Positions 7,033-14,331 of a stretch of DNA of 19,375 nucleotides are shown piece after piece. Position numbers and translations under genes: made by a program. Positions within the stretch are counted from its first letter, which is position 1. Each line of letters opens with the position of its first letter. A model generated the notes under the pieces. It worked only from the letters and a program-made list of their open reading frames with translations. It searched no databases and was not told the DNA's origin. Source of the stretch: Thermocaproicibacter sp036260805 (GTDB lineage: Bacteria > Bacillota > Clostridia > Oscillospirales > Acutalibacteraceae); NCBI GenBank assembly GCA_036260805.1, contig DATALZ010000040.1:1-19375 (forward strand), written 5' to 3'.

Positions 7033-8409
7033 ATGGAAATGCAAACGGAGTCAATTTCGCTTGAAAACACAAGCCCTCAGCTGAAGTCACTCTGCGATGA
7101 ATACAGGGCGAACAACAAAATATCTCCCGACAAATTTGAACTTTACAATGTGAAGCGCGGCTTGCGCAATCCGGACGGCACCGGTGTTATGGCAGGGCTG
7201 ACGCTCATCTGCAACGTTCACGGTTACTTAATCGCCGACGGAGAGCGCGTACCGGATAAAGGAAAACTTACATACCGCGGAATTGACCTGAACGATATTG
7301 TAAACGGATGTGTTGCAGAGAACCGTTTCGGCTTTGAAGAAGTCGCGTGGCTTTTGCTGTTCGGAAAGCAGCCGACCCGCATTCAGCTGGAGCATTTTTC
7401 TCAGGTGCTCAGCAGCTGCCGAGAGCTTCCGGAGTACTTTGCCGAAGACATGATTATCAAGGCTCCTTCAAAAAATGTTATGAATAAGCTTGCACGTTCC
7501 GTTCTGGCGTTGTATTCTTATGATGAAAATCCGGATGATCCTTCCATGGAAAACAACATGCGGCAGTCCATTCAGCTGATTGCCCGCCTTCCAACCATTA
7601 TGACCTACGCCTATCAGGTTAAACGCAGGCATTTTGATAAGAAGAGCATGTATTTCCACCCGATTGACCCAACGCAGTCGACTGCGGAATCCATTCTGAA
7701 CGCCATTCGGCCGGACCGCGCGTTTACCGATGAGGAAGCAAAGCTGCTGGATATCTGCATGATGATCCATGCGGAGCACGGCGGCGGAAACAACTCGACT
7801 TTTACCACAAGAGTGCTTTCCTCAACCGGCACAGATATTTACTCATCAATTGCGGCAGGCATCGGTTCTCTGAAAGGCCCGCGGCACGGCGGAGCCAATC
7901 ACCGCGTTATGATGATGATGAACGAACTGATGGGTACGGTAAAGGATTGGAATGACGAGGACGAAGTTTCCGCATACCTCGAAAAAGTCCTGCGCGGAGA
8001 AGCAGCGGATCATTCCGGTTTGATCTATGGGATTGGGCACGCGGTTTACACACTTTCTGACCCGCGTGCGGTAATTTTGAGAGAAAGAGCGAGAAAACTG
8101 GCAAAAGAACGCGATATGCTGCAGAAGTTTGAGCTGTTTGAGCGCGTGGAAAAACTTGCTCCAAAGGTATTTGCCACAGTAACGGGGAAGACTAAAGTAA
8201 TGTGCGCAAATGTTGACTTCTACTCCGGCCTTGTCTACGAGATGCTTGGCATTCCGAGCGACCTGTTTACGCCGCTGTTTGCCGTTTCGCGTATTCCCGG
8301 CTGGTGTGCGCATCGTATGGAAGAAATGGAAACCTGCGGAAGAATCATGCGGCCTGCCTATCGCTCTCTTTCAAAAAGCAAACCATATGTTCCCATTGAA
8401 AAAAGATAG
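7033..8409 (+). CDS. Citrate synthase (si-type, GltA/CitZ family)
   Basis: A 458-residue citrate synthase joining acetyl-CoA and oxaloacetate; use of propionyl-CoA (2-methylcitrate) cannot be excluded. The three catalytic residues are found by motif: His285 in GPRHGGANH, His336 in GIGHAVYTLSDPRA, and Asp395 in NVDFYSG. HAEHGGGNNSTFTTRV and PGWCAHRMEE are also typical. The GHAV form, in place of GHRV, also occurs in other citrate synthases and is not a defect. Either ATG 7033 or GTG 7030 could be the start; GGGAG lies 10 or 7 nt upstream. No aconitase or isocitrate dehydrogenase gene is adjacent. A membrane protein gene follows after 21 nt, so the two are probably co-transcribed. The leader hairpin suggests control after initiation. 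Confidence 0.96.
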   Translation: MEMQTESISLENTSPQLKSLCDEYRANNKISPDKFELYNVKRGLRNPDGTGVMAGLTLICNVHGYLIADGERVPDKGKLTYRGIDLNDIVNGCVAENRFGFEEVAWLLLFGKQPTRIQLEHFSQVLSSCRELPEYFAEDMIIKAPSKNVMNKLARSVLALYSYDENPDDPSMENNMRQSIQLIARLPTIMTYAYQVKRRHFDKKSMYFHPIDPTQSTAESILNAIRPDRAFTDEEAKLLDICMMIHAEHGGGNNSTFTTRVLSSTGTDIYSSIAAGIGSLKGPRHGGANHRVMMMMNELMGTVKDWNDEDEVSAYLEKVLRGEAADHSGLIYGIGHAVYTLSDPRAVILRERARKLAKERDMLQKFELFERVEKLAPKVFATVTGKTKVMCANVDFYSGLVYEMLGIPSDLFTPLFAVSRIPGWCAHRMEEMETCGRIMRPAYRSLSKSKPYVPIEKR

Positions 8410-8430
8410 TTTATTCTGGGAGGAATGTGT

Positions 8431-9477
8431 ATGAAGCGCGCCTGGGCTGCGCTGTTGGTTACTTTGATTGTTGTTCTTCCGGCAAGGCTCTATGTAACGC
8501 TGTCTCTTGTTGACCCGAATACGGGGTTCTATACCGACGGCGGCAAAGTGGCAGGAATTGTTTCCGCAGTTCTCGCTGCGGGGGTTATTGCGGTTCTTGT
8601 TCTGGGATACCGGAAATCACCAGGCAAAACAGCGGCTCCGCTCCACAGCATAGCCGCTGCTGTTTTCGCGGCTCTTTCGGGAGTCTTTATTGCCGGGCAG
8701 TCGCTTTCGGCAATGGCAATGCAGAAACAAAGCGAGTTTACGGCAATGGATAATATTTTCTATATTGCCGGTGTCATTGCCGCAGTGTCTTATTTTGTTG
8801 CGGCCTATGATTTTGCGGCCGGTGAAACTGTGCTGCACAGAATGCCAGTCCTTGCGCTGCTTTCGTCTATTTGGGGTTGTCTTTGTTTAATCACCCTGTT
8901 TGTGAATTACGCCGCAGCGGTAAACAGACTGGAAAACGTCTATCATACATTTACGGTTGCATTTATGCTTTTATTCCTGTTTTCACAGGCAAAGTTGCTT
9001 TCAGGGATCGACGAGGCAAAAGGTTCCAAAATGGTTTTTTCCTATGGCTTTGCAGCGGTAATTTTTGCCCTAGCGGACGCTGTGCCGAATATTGCACGGT
9101 ATTTTACTGGGAAAAGCCTGTTGGGGCTGTTCTCAATCGGGCTGCATATGGCCAATATTATTTTAGCTGTTTATGTTCTGGTTTACCTTTCAGCATTGCA
9201 GCATGTGAAAACCGAGGCTGTTATGGTATCGGTGGCTCCGAGCGTGGGCGGGAATGACGAAACTCCCGAAAACGGCGATGTTTTGGTACCGGAGCAAAAA
9301 CATGACGAGGCGGGCACCGAGCTCCAAAAATGCGAAAATACAGCTGAAAAACGGGCATCGTCAGCGGATTCTGCTGAAAAATATCTGGAATTCCTAAAAA
9401 ACGCGTATCAGAGCGAAGATAAATTTGTTGAAAACAGGGAAAACAATGTTCCAATTGCAAAAAGCATAAAAAGTTAG
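8431..9477 (+). CDS. Polytopic membrane protein of unknown function
   Basis: A 348-residue protein I do not recognise. It shows about eight hydrophobic segments over the first 265 residues (near 4-24, 38-58, 70-92, 104-126, 135-160, 170-192, 204-226 and 232-258), then a hydrophilic, charged tail of about 80 residues rich in Glu, Lys and Asn that is probably cytoplasmic. No transporter signature, metal-site motif or enzyme motif is visible. Start: ATG 8431 has GGGAGG 7 nt upstream; the in-frame ATG at 8425 is too close to that site. It lies 21 nt after citrate synthase with no terminator between, so it likely shares its transcript. The tail could be a partner-binding region, but that is speculation. 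Confidence 0.78.
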   Translation: MKRAWAALLVTLIVVLPARLYVTLSLVDPNTGFYTDGGKVAGIVSAVLAAGVIAVLVLGYRKSPGKTAAPLHSIAAAVFAALSGVFIAGQSLSAMAMQKQSEFTAMDNIFYIAGVIAAVSYFVAAYDFAAGETVLHRMPVLALLSSIWGCLCLITLFVNYAAAVNRLENVYHTFTVAFMLLFLFSQAKLLSGIDEAKGSKMVFSYGFAAVIFALADAVPNIARYFTGKSLLGLFSIGLHMANIILAVYVLVYLSALQHVKTEAVMVSVAPSVGGNDETPENGDVLVPEQKHDEAGTELQKCENTAEKRASSADSAEKYLEFLKNAYQSEDKFVENRENNVPIAKSIKS

Positions 9478-9498
9478 TTAAAATAATATCAAAACACC

Positions 9499-9527
9499 TT
9501 GTAAATTGCCCGCAAATGCTATAGAAT
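9499..9527 (+). promoter_or_regulatory. Promoter of gap
   Basis: TTGTAA (9499-9504) and TAGAAT (9522-9527) are 17 nt apart. The overlapping TATAGA (9520-9525) with a TGC extension upstream is an alternative -10. The gene's own AGGAGG lies 8 nt before its ATG. Confidence 0.55.
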
Positions 9528-9563
9528 AACATATGATCAAATAAATATCAGGAGGTAGCATTT

Positions 9564-10583
9564 ATGTCTATTAAAGTTGGCATTAACGGTTTCGGCCGCA
9601 TTGGCCGTCTTGTTTTCCGTGCTGCTGTTTCTCAGCCGGAAGCATTTGAAATCGTCGGGATTAACGATCCATTCATTGATCTTGACTACATGGTTTACAT
9701 GGTAAAGTATGATACCATGCACGGTCATTTTGACGGTGAAGTAAAGGCTGAAGACGGCAAGCTCGTTGTAAACGGCCGCAAGATCAATGTCTTTGCTGAA
9801 AAGGATCCTACAAATATTCCGTGGGGCAAAGTTGGCGTTGAATACGTTGTTGAATCCACAGGCGTATTCGCAACAACCGAAAAAGCATCCGCTCACATTA
9901 AAGCCGGTGCTAAGAAAGTCGTTATTTCCGCTCCTGCAAAGGACAAGGAAACCCCGACATTTGTCTGCGGCGTAAACCTCGACACTTATACAAAGGACAT
10001 GAAGGTTGTTTCCAATGCATCCTGCACAACAAACTGCCTTGCTCCTCTTACAAAAGTTATCAACGATAAGTTCGGCATTGTGGAAGGCCTTATGACCACA
10101 GTTCATTCCACAACTGCTACTCAGAAGACCGTTGACGGACCTTCCATGAAAGACTGGAGAGGCGGCCGTGCAGCATCCGGCAACATCATTCCTTCCACAA
10201 CCGGTGCCGCAAAAGCCTGCGCTCTTGTTATTCCGTCCGTTAAGGGCAAACTGACAGGTATGTCCATGCGTGTTCCCACCTTGGACGTTTCCGTTGTTGA
10301 CCTGACCGTCAGCCTCGCAAAACCGACAACCTATGATGATATCTGCAAGGCTGTTAAGGAAGCTTCTGAAGGCGAACTGAAGGGCATCCTCGGCTACACC
10401 GAAGACATGGTCGTTTCTTCCGATTTCCTCGGAGATTCCCGTACTTCCATCTTCGATGCAAAAGCAGGCATCATGCTGAACGACCACTTTGTAAAACTCG
10501 TATCTTGGTACGACAATGAGTGGGGCTATAGCAACAAGGTTCTGGACCTGATCAAACACATGAACAAAGTTGACCACGAATAA
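9564..10583 (+). CDS. gap: Glyceraldehyde-3-phosphate dehydrogenase (phosphorylating, NAD-type)
   Basis: A 339-residue glycolytic enzyme that oxidises glyceraldehyde 3-phosphate to 1,3-bisphosphoglycerate. INGFGRIGR is the Rossmann nucleotide site, and the Asp in GINDPF after the second strand favours NAD. NASCTTNC holds the catalytic Cys154, and TTVHSTTATQKTVDGPS holds His181. WYDNEWGYSNKV closes the family pattern. MKDWRGGRAASGNIIPS and neighbouring segments resemble the GapA/GapC branch found in enterobacteria and eukaryotes more than the Bacillus branch. Synonymous codons look restricted, as in a highly expressed gene. It has its own promoter, an ideal ribosome binding site (AGGAGG) and a strong terminator, so it is probably monocistronic. 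pgk and tpi are not adjacent. Confidence 0.98.
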   Translation: MSIKVGINGFGRIGRLVFRAAVSQPEAFEIVGINDPFIDLDYMVYMVKYDTMHGHFDGEVKAEDGKLVVNGRKINVFAEKDPTNIPWGKVGVEYVVESTGVFATTEKASAHIKAGAKKVVISAPAKDKETPTFVCGVNLDTYTKDMKVVSNASCTTNCLAPLTKVINDKFGIVEGLMTTVHSTTATQKTVDGPSMKDWRGGRAASGNIIPSTTGAAKACALVIPSVKGKLTGMSMRVPTLDVSVVDLTVSLAKPTTYDDICKAVKEASEGELKGILGYTEDMVVSSDFLGDSRTSIFDAKAGIMLNDHFVKLVSWYDNEWGYSNKVLDLIKHMNKVDHE

Positions 10584-10598
10584 TTTTCTGGTCTTCCG

Positions 10599-10629
10599 GG
10601 CCCTGCGGTGAAAACCGCAGGGCCTTTTT
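10599..10629 (+). terminator. Terminator of gap
   Basis: GGCCCTGCGGT (10599-10609) pairs perfectly with ACCGCAGGGCC (10614-10624) around a GAAA loop, followed by TTTTT. It begins 16 nt after the gap stop codon. This is one of the strongest terminators in the window. Confidence 0.95.
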
Positions 10630-10727
10630 GTTTGCAGAAATTGCAGAATCGTGAAGTATTTTGGACAAAGCAGCTTTGACAATATTCGACGGATAGATTT
10701 TTTATAATGCATGCAAATATGAAAATA

Positions 10728-10755
10728 TTGACTACATTTTCTAACATGATATAAT
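10728..10755 (+). promoter_or_regulatory. Promoter of the chemoreceptor gene
   Basis: TTGACT (10728-10733) and a perfect TATAAT (10750-10755) are 16 nt apart, with a TG one base before the -10 box (extended -10). Transcription would start near 10762, about 45 nt before the start codon. No flagellar sigma-D type promoter was seen. Confidence 0.8.
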
Positions 10756-10806
10756 TAATTTGATGAAATTATTACCATTTGTCCGCCACCGAATGGGGCA
10801 TGCAAA

Positions 10807-12123
10807 ATGAAATTATGCGGCGGAGAAAAGAAGCTGAAAATGTCCGGGAAAAAAAGTATTTTAGATCGAATCGGTGACTTACCAATTAAAGCTCAAATGC
10901 TCTACCCAATTGCGGCTCTGCTGTTAGTTGCATTTTCGATTCTTGGGGCTATTCTGTTCAGGGCGAGTGACTGTAAAACGACCGCAGATATTTATGCGGT
11001 AAGAGTGCAGGGTATCGTTGCTTTGGTAATAATTTTTATTCTGGTCTATTTTAGCATAGGAAATGGGATACGTGTAATAAGTAAGGACCTGAAAGAATTA
11101 AAATCTTATGCGGAAAAAATTGCTCATGGCGACACGGACTTCACGATTACTCTCCACAAAAAAAGTGAGACCGGAATGACTGTGAACGAATTCGAAAATA
11201 TGCGTTCCACAATACAAAGTATGCTTCGGGACGTAAATAACGAAAAGAATGACATTCTGCAGGGGAATCTTCAAAACCGGATTGACGCATCCGCTTACGA
11301 GGGTGATTACCAGCAAATTGTAACCGGAATGAATGAACTGGTAGATTCCGTCAGCGGTATGATCCGGAAAATTGACACCGCCTCGCAGAATATAGCTGCT
11401 TCGTCGAAACAGATCAGCGACGGGGCGCAGGAATTGTCACAAGGTACAACAGAGCAGGCAGGTTCTATTGAAGAGCTGTCGGCGACAATGAGTGAAATTT
11501 CAAAGCAGATTAAATCGAATGCGGGTAATACGTCTGCCGTTAGCCAGTTGGCTGTAAAATCCTCTGAAGAGGTAGCGCGCGGCAACGATCTTATGAAGCA
11601 GATGATCGCCGCCATGGAAAAAATCAATGAATCTTCCAGCCAAATCAGCAGCATTGTAAAAACGATTGAGGATATTGCGTTTCAGACAAATATTCTTGCA
11701 CTGAACGCAGCGGTTGAAGCGGCACGCGCCGGAGCAGCCGGAAAGGGCTTTGCGGTAGTTGCCGACGAAGTGAAAAATCTGGCGAATAAGAGTTCGGAAG
11801 CGGTCAAAAGCACAACTGCATTCATTGAGGAGACTATTACGGCAGTTGAGAATGGAACAAAAATTGCCCAGACAACCGCCGAATCGCTGAACTCTATTAC
11901 CGGCAGCACAAATAAGATGACGGAATTAATCAAAAACATTTCGAATGCGACAAGCGAACAGGCCTTATCCATCAGTCAGGTAACGCAGGGGATGGGTCAG
12001 ATTTCTGCTGTTGTGCAGAAAAATTCCGCAACGTCGGAAGAGAGTGCCGCTTCGAGTGAAGAACTGAGCAAATTGGCGCAGGCACTGAAGGCACTTGTGC
12101 AGAAATATAAACTGGCAGCTTGA
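10807..12123 (+). CDS. Methyl-accepting chemotaxis protein with minimal extracellular part
   Basis: A 438-residue chemoreceptor that would signal to CheA/CheW. TM1 spans about 31-51 and TM2 about 69-84; only about 17 residues lie between them, so there is no periplasmic or extracellular ligand-binding domain. A HAMP region follows (about 85-137), then a second HAMP-like segment (GNLQNRIDASAYEGDYQQI), then the long coiled-coil signalling domain. The conserved hairpin tip is intact (EDIAFQTNILALNAAVEAAR from Glu288, then GKGFAVVADEVKNLA). The C-terminus has no NWETF-type tail. ATG 10807 has weak GGGG 8 nt upstream; ATG 10840 (427 residues) is an alternative. The protein may sense internal or membrane state, or signals passed by a partner. 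No che genes are nearby. Confidence 0.94.
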   Translation: MKLCGGEKKLKMSGKKSILDRIGDLPIKAQMLYPIAALLLVAFSILGAILFRASDCKTTADIYAVRVQGIVALVIIFILVYFSIGNGIRVISKDLKELKSYAEKIAHGDTDFTITLHKKSETGMTVNEFENMRSTIQSMLRDVNNEKNDILQGNLQNRIDASAYEGDYQQIVTGMNELVDSVSGMIRKIDTASQNIAASSKQISDGAQELSQGTTEQAGSIEELSATMSEISKQIKSNAGNTSAVSQLAVKSSEEVARGNDLMKQMIAAMEKINESSSQISSIVKTIEDIAFQTNILALNAAVEAARAGAAGKGFAVVADEVKNLANKSSEAVKSTTAFIEETITAVENGTKIAQTTAESLNSITGSTNKMTELIKNISNATSEQALSISQVTQGMGQISAVVQKNSATSEESAASSEELSKLAQALKALVQKYKLAA

Positions 12124-12183
12124 TTGAGTTAAAAGAACGCACGGCCTTATCAATTTGCAGTATCCGCATGGACGGCTGTGCCC

Positions 12184-12212
12184 TTGAAAAGTCCGTTATT
12201 CTATGCTATAAT
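12184..12212 (+). promoter_or_regulatory. Strong promoter of the ABC-F gene
   Basis: TTGAAA (12184-12189) and a perfect TATAAT (12207-12212) are 17 nt apart, with TGC just before the -10 box. Transcription should begin near 12219, more than 320 nt before the ABC-F start codon, leaving a long structured leader. Confidence 0.88.
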
Positions 12213-12229
12213 CCGGTTATCAATCATAC

Positions 12230-12271
12230 AGGAGGAATTTTTTAGAAATGCGCAACGAGACAATCGACTGA
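12230..12271 (+). CDS. Possible 7-codon leader peptide of the ABC-F gene
   Basis: A perfect AGGAGG (12230-12235) lies just after the predicted transcription start. The next ATG is 12248, opening a short frame that reads MRNETID and stops at 12271. The 12-nt gap between the Shine-Dalgarno and the ATG is longer than usual, so translation is uncertain. A second short frame, MAKGSGLSG (12318-12347), spans the putative antiterminator segment but has no ribosome binding site. Coordinates include the Shine-Dalgarno. Confidence 0.35.
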   Translation, partial: RRNFLEMRNETID

Positions 12272-12286
12272 TTTCCATTTTGCTTC

Positions 12287-12312
12287 ACACAGCCGTGAAA
12301 AACGGCTTGTGT
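12287..12312 (+). promoter_or_regulatory. Leader hairpin 1 of the ABC-F gene
   Basis: ACACAGCCGT (12287-12296) pairs with ACGGCTTGTGT (12302-12312) with one bulged T and a GAAAA loop. It lies between the short leader frame and the putative antiterminator segment. Similar intermediate hairpins occur in leaders of ribosome-targeting resistance genes. Confidence 0.6.
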
Positions 12313-12320
12313 CTGTATGG

Positions 12321-12330
12321 CAAAAGGCAG
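12321..12330 (+). promoter_or_regulatory. Candidate antiterminator strand
   Basis: CAAAAGGCAG (12321-12330) is the exact reverse complement of CTGCCTTTTG (12446-12455), which is the 5' arm and loop of the downstream terminator. With two mismatches the pairing extends to 12318-12333 against 12443-12458. If this long-range helix forms, the terminator hairpin cannot. Confidence 0.55.
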
Positions 12331-12443
12331 TGGATTGTCCGGTTAAAGACGCATTCAGGAATATAATATCCTTTTGCTGTGTAGTTCTATTCATTGCCTG
12401 CATTGGGATAAGTTTGTTCATGCGCTGTAAAACCGTCCTTTTT

Positions 12444-12469
12444 CCCTGCCTTTTGGCAGGGATTTTTTT
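12444..12469 (+). terminator. Intrinsic terminator in the ABC-F leader (attenuator)
   Basis: CCCTGCC (12444-12450) pairs perfectly with GGCAGGG (12455-12461) around TTTT, followed by A and seven T. It lies 232 nt after the promoter and 72 nt before the ABC-F start, so it should cut most transcripts short unless disrupted. CCCTG and CAGGG occur again just downstream (12475-12479 and 12489-12493), which adds further alternative pairings. Confidence 0.9.
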
Positions 12470-12498
12470 ATTTGCCCTGATTTATATGCAGGGTTAAG

Positions 12499-12523
12499 GC
12501 GTTTTGCGAGATAAGCAAGACGC
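12499..12523 (+). promoter_or_regulatory. Hairpin just before the ABC-F ribosome binding site
   Basis: GCGTTTTGC (12499-12507) pairs with GCAAGACGC (12515-12523) with one G-T wobble around a 7-nt loop. The Shine-Dalgarno AAAGGAG (12528-12534) starts 5 nt later, so it remains outside the stem. It could protect the mRNA 5' end or aid exposure of the ribosome binding site. Confidence 0.5.
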
Positions 12524-12541
12524 TGGGAAAGGAGAGTTTTT

Positions 12542-14068
12542 ATGGCACTTCTCAGTGCATGGCATATTCAAAAAGCATTTGGAGAATCCGAAATACTGAA
12601 AGACGTATCCATCCGGCTCGAGCCGGATGAACGGGTCGGTATCGTAGGAGCGAACGGATGCGGCAAAAGCACGCTGCTTCGCATCCTTGCAGGGCTGGAG
12701 CGGCCGGACGGCGGCGAGATCCGCTTCAGCGGCCGCGTTAGTACCGCCTATCTGGAGCAAAACCCGGAAGCGCAGGGAACACAACAAGAAGATGGCTTAG
12801 TAGATGCGAAAATCATGAACCGTATGGGCGTTCGGCCGGAGCAGCTTGGGGAAAAGGAGACCTGGTCGGGCGGCGAGCGCACAAAGCTTGCCCTTTGCAG
12901 GCTGCTGGCGGAAAAACCCGGCATCCTTCTGCTTGACGAACCAACGAACAATCTAGATTTCTGGAGTGTCCGATCCGTAATTCAGCTATTGAGGAATACG
13001 CGCAGCGCAATGCTGATCGTTTCGCATGACCGCTATTTTCTTGATGAAATGGTTACACGAACCATAGAAATCAGCGAGGGCTGTGCAGCGGAATATTCCG
13101 GCGGATATACTTTTTACAGATCGGAAAAAGATCGTTTGTATCAGGAACAGATGCACCGGTATGAAGAGGGAAAAAAACAGCGAAGGCAGGTTGAAGAGTC
13201 TATTACTCAGGTACGCAGTTGGTCAGATAAAGCTCACAGAAATTCTGTCAAACCCGATGCAAGCGGCTTGAAGATGGGCGTAAAAGAGAAAAAGCGCGTC
13301 AAGGCAAAAAAGATGGACCGAAGGATAAAGAGCAGCCTTCAGCGGCTCGAAAAGATGAAAACCGAGCAGGAGAGAGAACCGGTCGCCGAGCAAAACGTCT
13401 ATTTCGAAGTTTCCGGCGGAGCGAAACACGGCAAAAGAATTTTAGAGGCACGCGATCTTTCCAAATCCTTTGGGGACAGACGCTTGTTTGAGCACAGCGA
13501 CTTTTATCTTCTGAACGGAGAAAAAGCTGCTGTTTTCGGGCCGAACGGATGCGGCAAAAGTACGTTGATCGACATCATTCAGGGCAAGCAGGATGCGGAC
13601 TGTGGGGAGCTCTGGGTCAGTTCAAGCAGCAAGCCGTTCGTTTTTTCGCAGACATTCGCAAAACTTCCGGGAGACGTAAGTGTAGGAAAATATCTTTCGG
13701 AAAAGTTCGGGGATTTGAACGGGCATGACCGCTCTGTTTTATTTAACATGGGACTTACCGCGAGACATTTATCCCAGAAAATTTTATCTTTGAGCTTCGG
13801 TGAGCAGATGCGGCTAAAGCTGGCGGAACTTATCCTTTCTGGACCGGATTTTATTATCCTTGATGAACCGACCAACCACTTAGACCTTCCATCCCGTGAA
13901 ATGCTGGAAAAAACGCTGACGGAGTATCAGGGAACCCTTCTGCTGGTCTCTCACGACGTTTATTTTCTGGAAAAAATCTGTGATAAGGTAATTCTGTTTG
14001 ACGGCGAGAGGATTAGAAGAATCGAAATTTCATTTCAGGATTATCTGAAGCAAACGGGGCTTGCGTAA
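12542..14068 (+). CDS. ABC-F ATPase, probable antibiotic ribosomal protection protein (Vga/Lsa/VmlR-like)
   Basis: A 508-residue soluble protein with two ATP-binding cassettes and no membrane segment, so not a transporter. NBD1: Walker A GANGCGKST (36-44), signature WSGGERTKL, Walker B ILLLDEPTNNLD, and VSHDRYFLDE. NBD2: Walker A GPNGCGKST (333-341), signature LSFGEQMRLKL, Walker B FIILDEPTNHLD, and VSHDVYFLE. The linker (about 185-285) is long, helical and very basic (KAHRNSVK, KKRVKAKKMDRRIKS), as in ABC-F proteins that enter the ribosomal E site and displace drugs from the peptidyl-transferase centre. Resistance ABC-Fs (Vga, Lsa, VmlR) commonly act on lincosamides, pleuromutilins and streptogramin A. 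AAAGGAG lies 7 nt before the ATG. The attenuator-type leader also favours a drug-induced resistance role. The drug range is inference. Confidence 0.94.
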   Translation: MALLSAWHIQKAFGESEILKDVSIRLEPDERVGIVGANGCGKSTLLRILAGLERPDGGEIRFSGRVSTAYLEQNPEAQGTQQEDGLVDAKIMNRMGVRPEQLGEKETWSGGERTKLALCRLLAEKPGILLLDEPTNNLDFWSVRSVIQLLRNTRSAMLIVSHDRYFLDEMVTRTIEISEGCAAEYSGGYTFYRSEKDRLYQEQMHRYEEGKKQRRQVEESITQVRSWSDKAHRNSVKPDASGLKMGVKEKKRVKAKKMDRRIKSSLQRLEKMKTEQEREPVAEQNVYFEVSGGAKHGKRILEARDLSKSFGDRRLFEHSDFYLLNGEKAAVFGPNGCGKSTLIDIIQGKQDADCGELWVSSSSKPFVFSQTFAKLPGDVSVGKYLSEKFGDLNGHDRSVLFNMGLTARHLSQKILSLSFGEQMRLKLAELILSGPDFIILDEPTNHLDLPSREMLEKTLTEYQGTLLLVSHDVYFLEKICDKVILFDGERIRRIEISFQDYLKQTGLA

Positions 14069-14082
14069 GCAGGCCCTTTATT
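14057..14082 (+). terminator. Probable terminator of the ABC-F gene
   Basis: GGGCTTGC (14057-14064) pairs with GCAGGCCC (14069-14076) with one wobble, around a GTAA loop that contains most of the stop codon. The following tract is only TTTATT, so efficiency may be moderate. Confidence 0.6.
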
Positions 14083-14139
14083 AATGGGATGTAAATTTAT
14101 TATTTTTACAAGCAATTATTTATTTGAACAAAACATTTG

Positions 14140-14331
14140 TCTATTATGTTGAGAATGTAATAATAACAATGTAAATAAAATGTATAATATTTACCAATAA
14201 CCGGAAATTTTAAAGTCAGTTTGCTGTATTCCGGTTTACAGCTGCATGCTAATATAAAGGAAAGAAAGAGGGGGAACGAATTCGCTTGGGTGACATGCGC
14301 TGGCTGAAATTTCATGAGGTGAAGGGAAGTA
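14140..14331 (+). promoter_or_regulatory. Leader region of the Ig-like secreted protein
   Basis: A TATAAT lies at 14183-14188 but has no good -35 partner, so the promoter is uncertain. An inverted repeat (AACCGGAA near 14196 with TTCCGGTT near 14229) could fold in the leader. GGCTG (14302-14306), then AATTT, then TGAGGTGA and the start codon align closely with 17156-17188 upstream of the second secreted gene. GAGGTGAAGGG (14316-14326) supplies the ribosome binding site. Confidence 0.45.

Noticed and set aside
10676..10708. TTGACA and TATAAT upstream of the chemoreceptor
   Set aside because: Both boxes are perfect but are 21 nt apart, too far for a normal sigma-A promoter. The pair at 10728-10755 fits better.
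9537..10712. 391-codon ORF on the minus strand opposite gap
   Set aside because: It is the antisense shadow of a strongly codon-biased gap gene, continues through the terminator, and shows no family motif.
10762..10806. Possible c-di-GMP riboswitch before the chemoreceptor
   Set aside because: Such elements are common before clostridial chemoreceptors, but the leader is only about 45 nt and lacks the conserved GEMM core.
12126..12184. Inverted repeat GCACGGCC/GGCTGTGC after the chemoreceptor as its terminator
   Set aside because: The stem is imperfect, has a 26-nt loop and no T-run on the plus strand, so it was not called as a terminator.
12309..12497. GTG-started 62-codon hydrophobic ORF in the ABC-F leader
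   Set aside because: It has no ribosome binding site, begins inside hairpin 1 and spans the terminator. Hydrophobicity comes from T-rich leader sequence.
14124..14147. TTGAAC with TATTAT as promoter for the Ig-like secreted protein
   Set aside because: The spacer is only 12 nt. No good -35 partner was found for the better TATAAT at 14183 either, so the promoter is left open.
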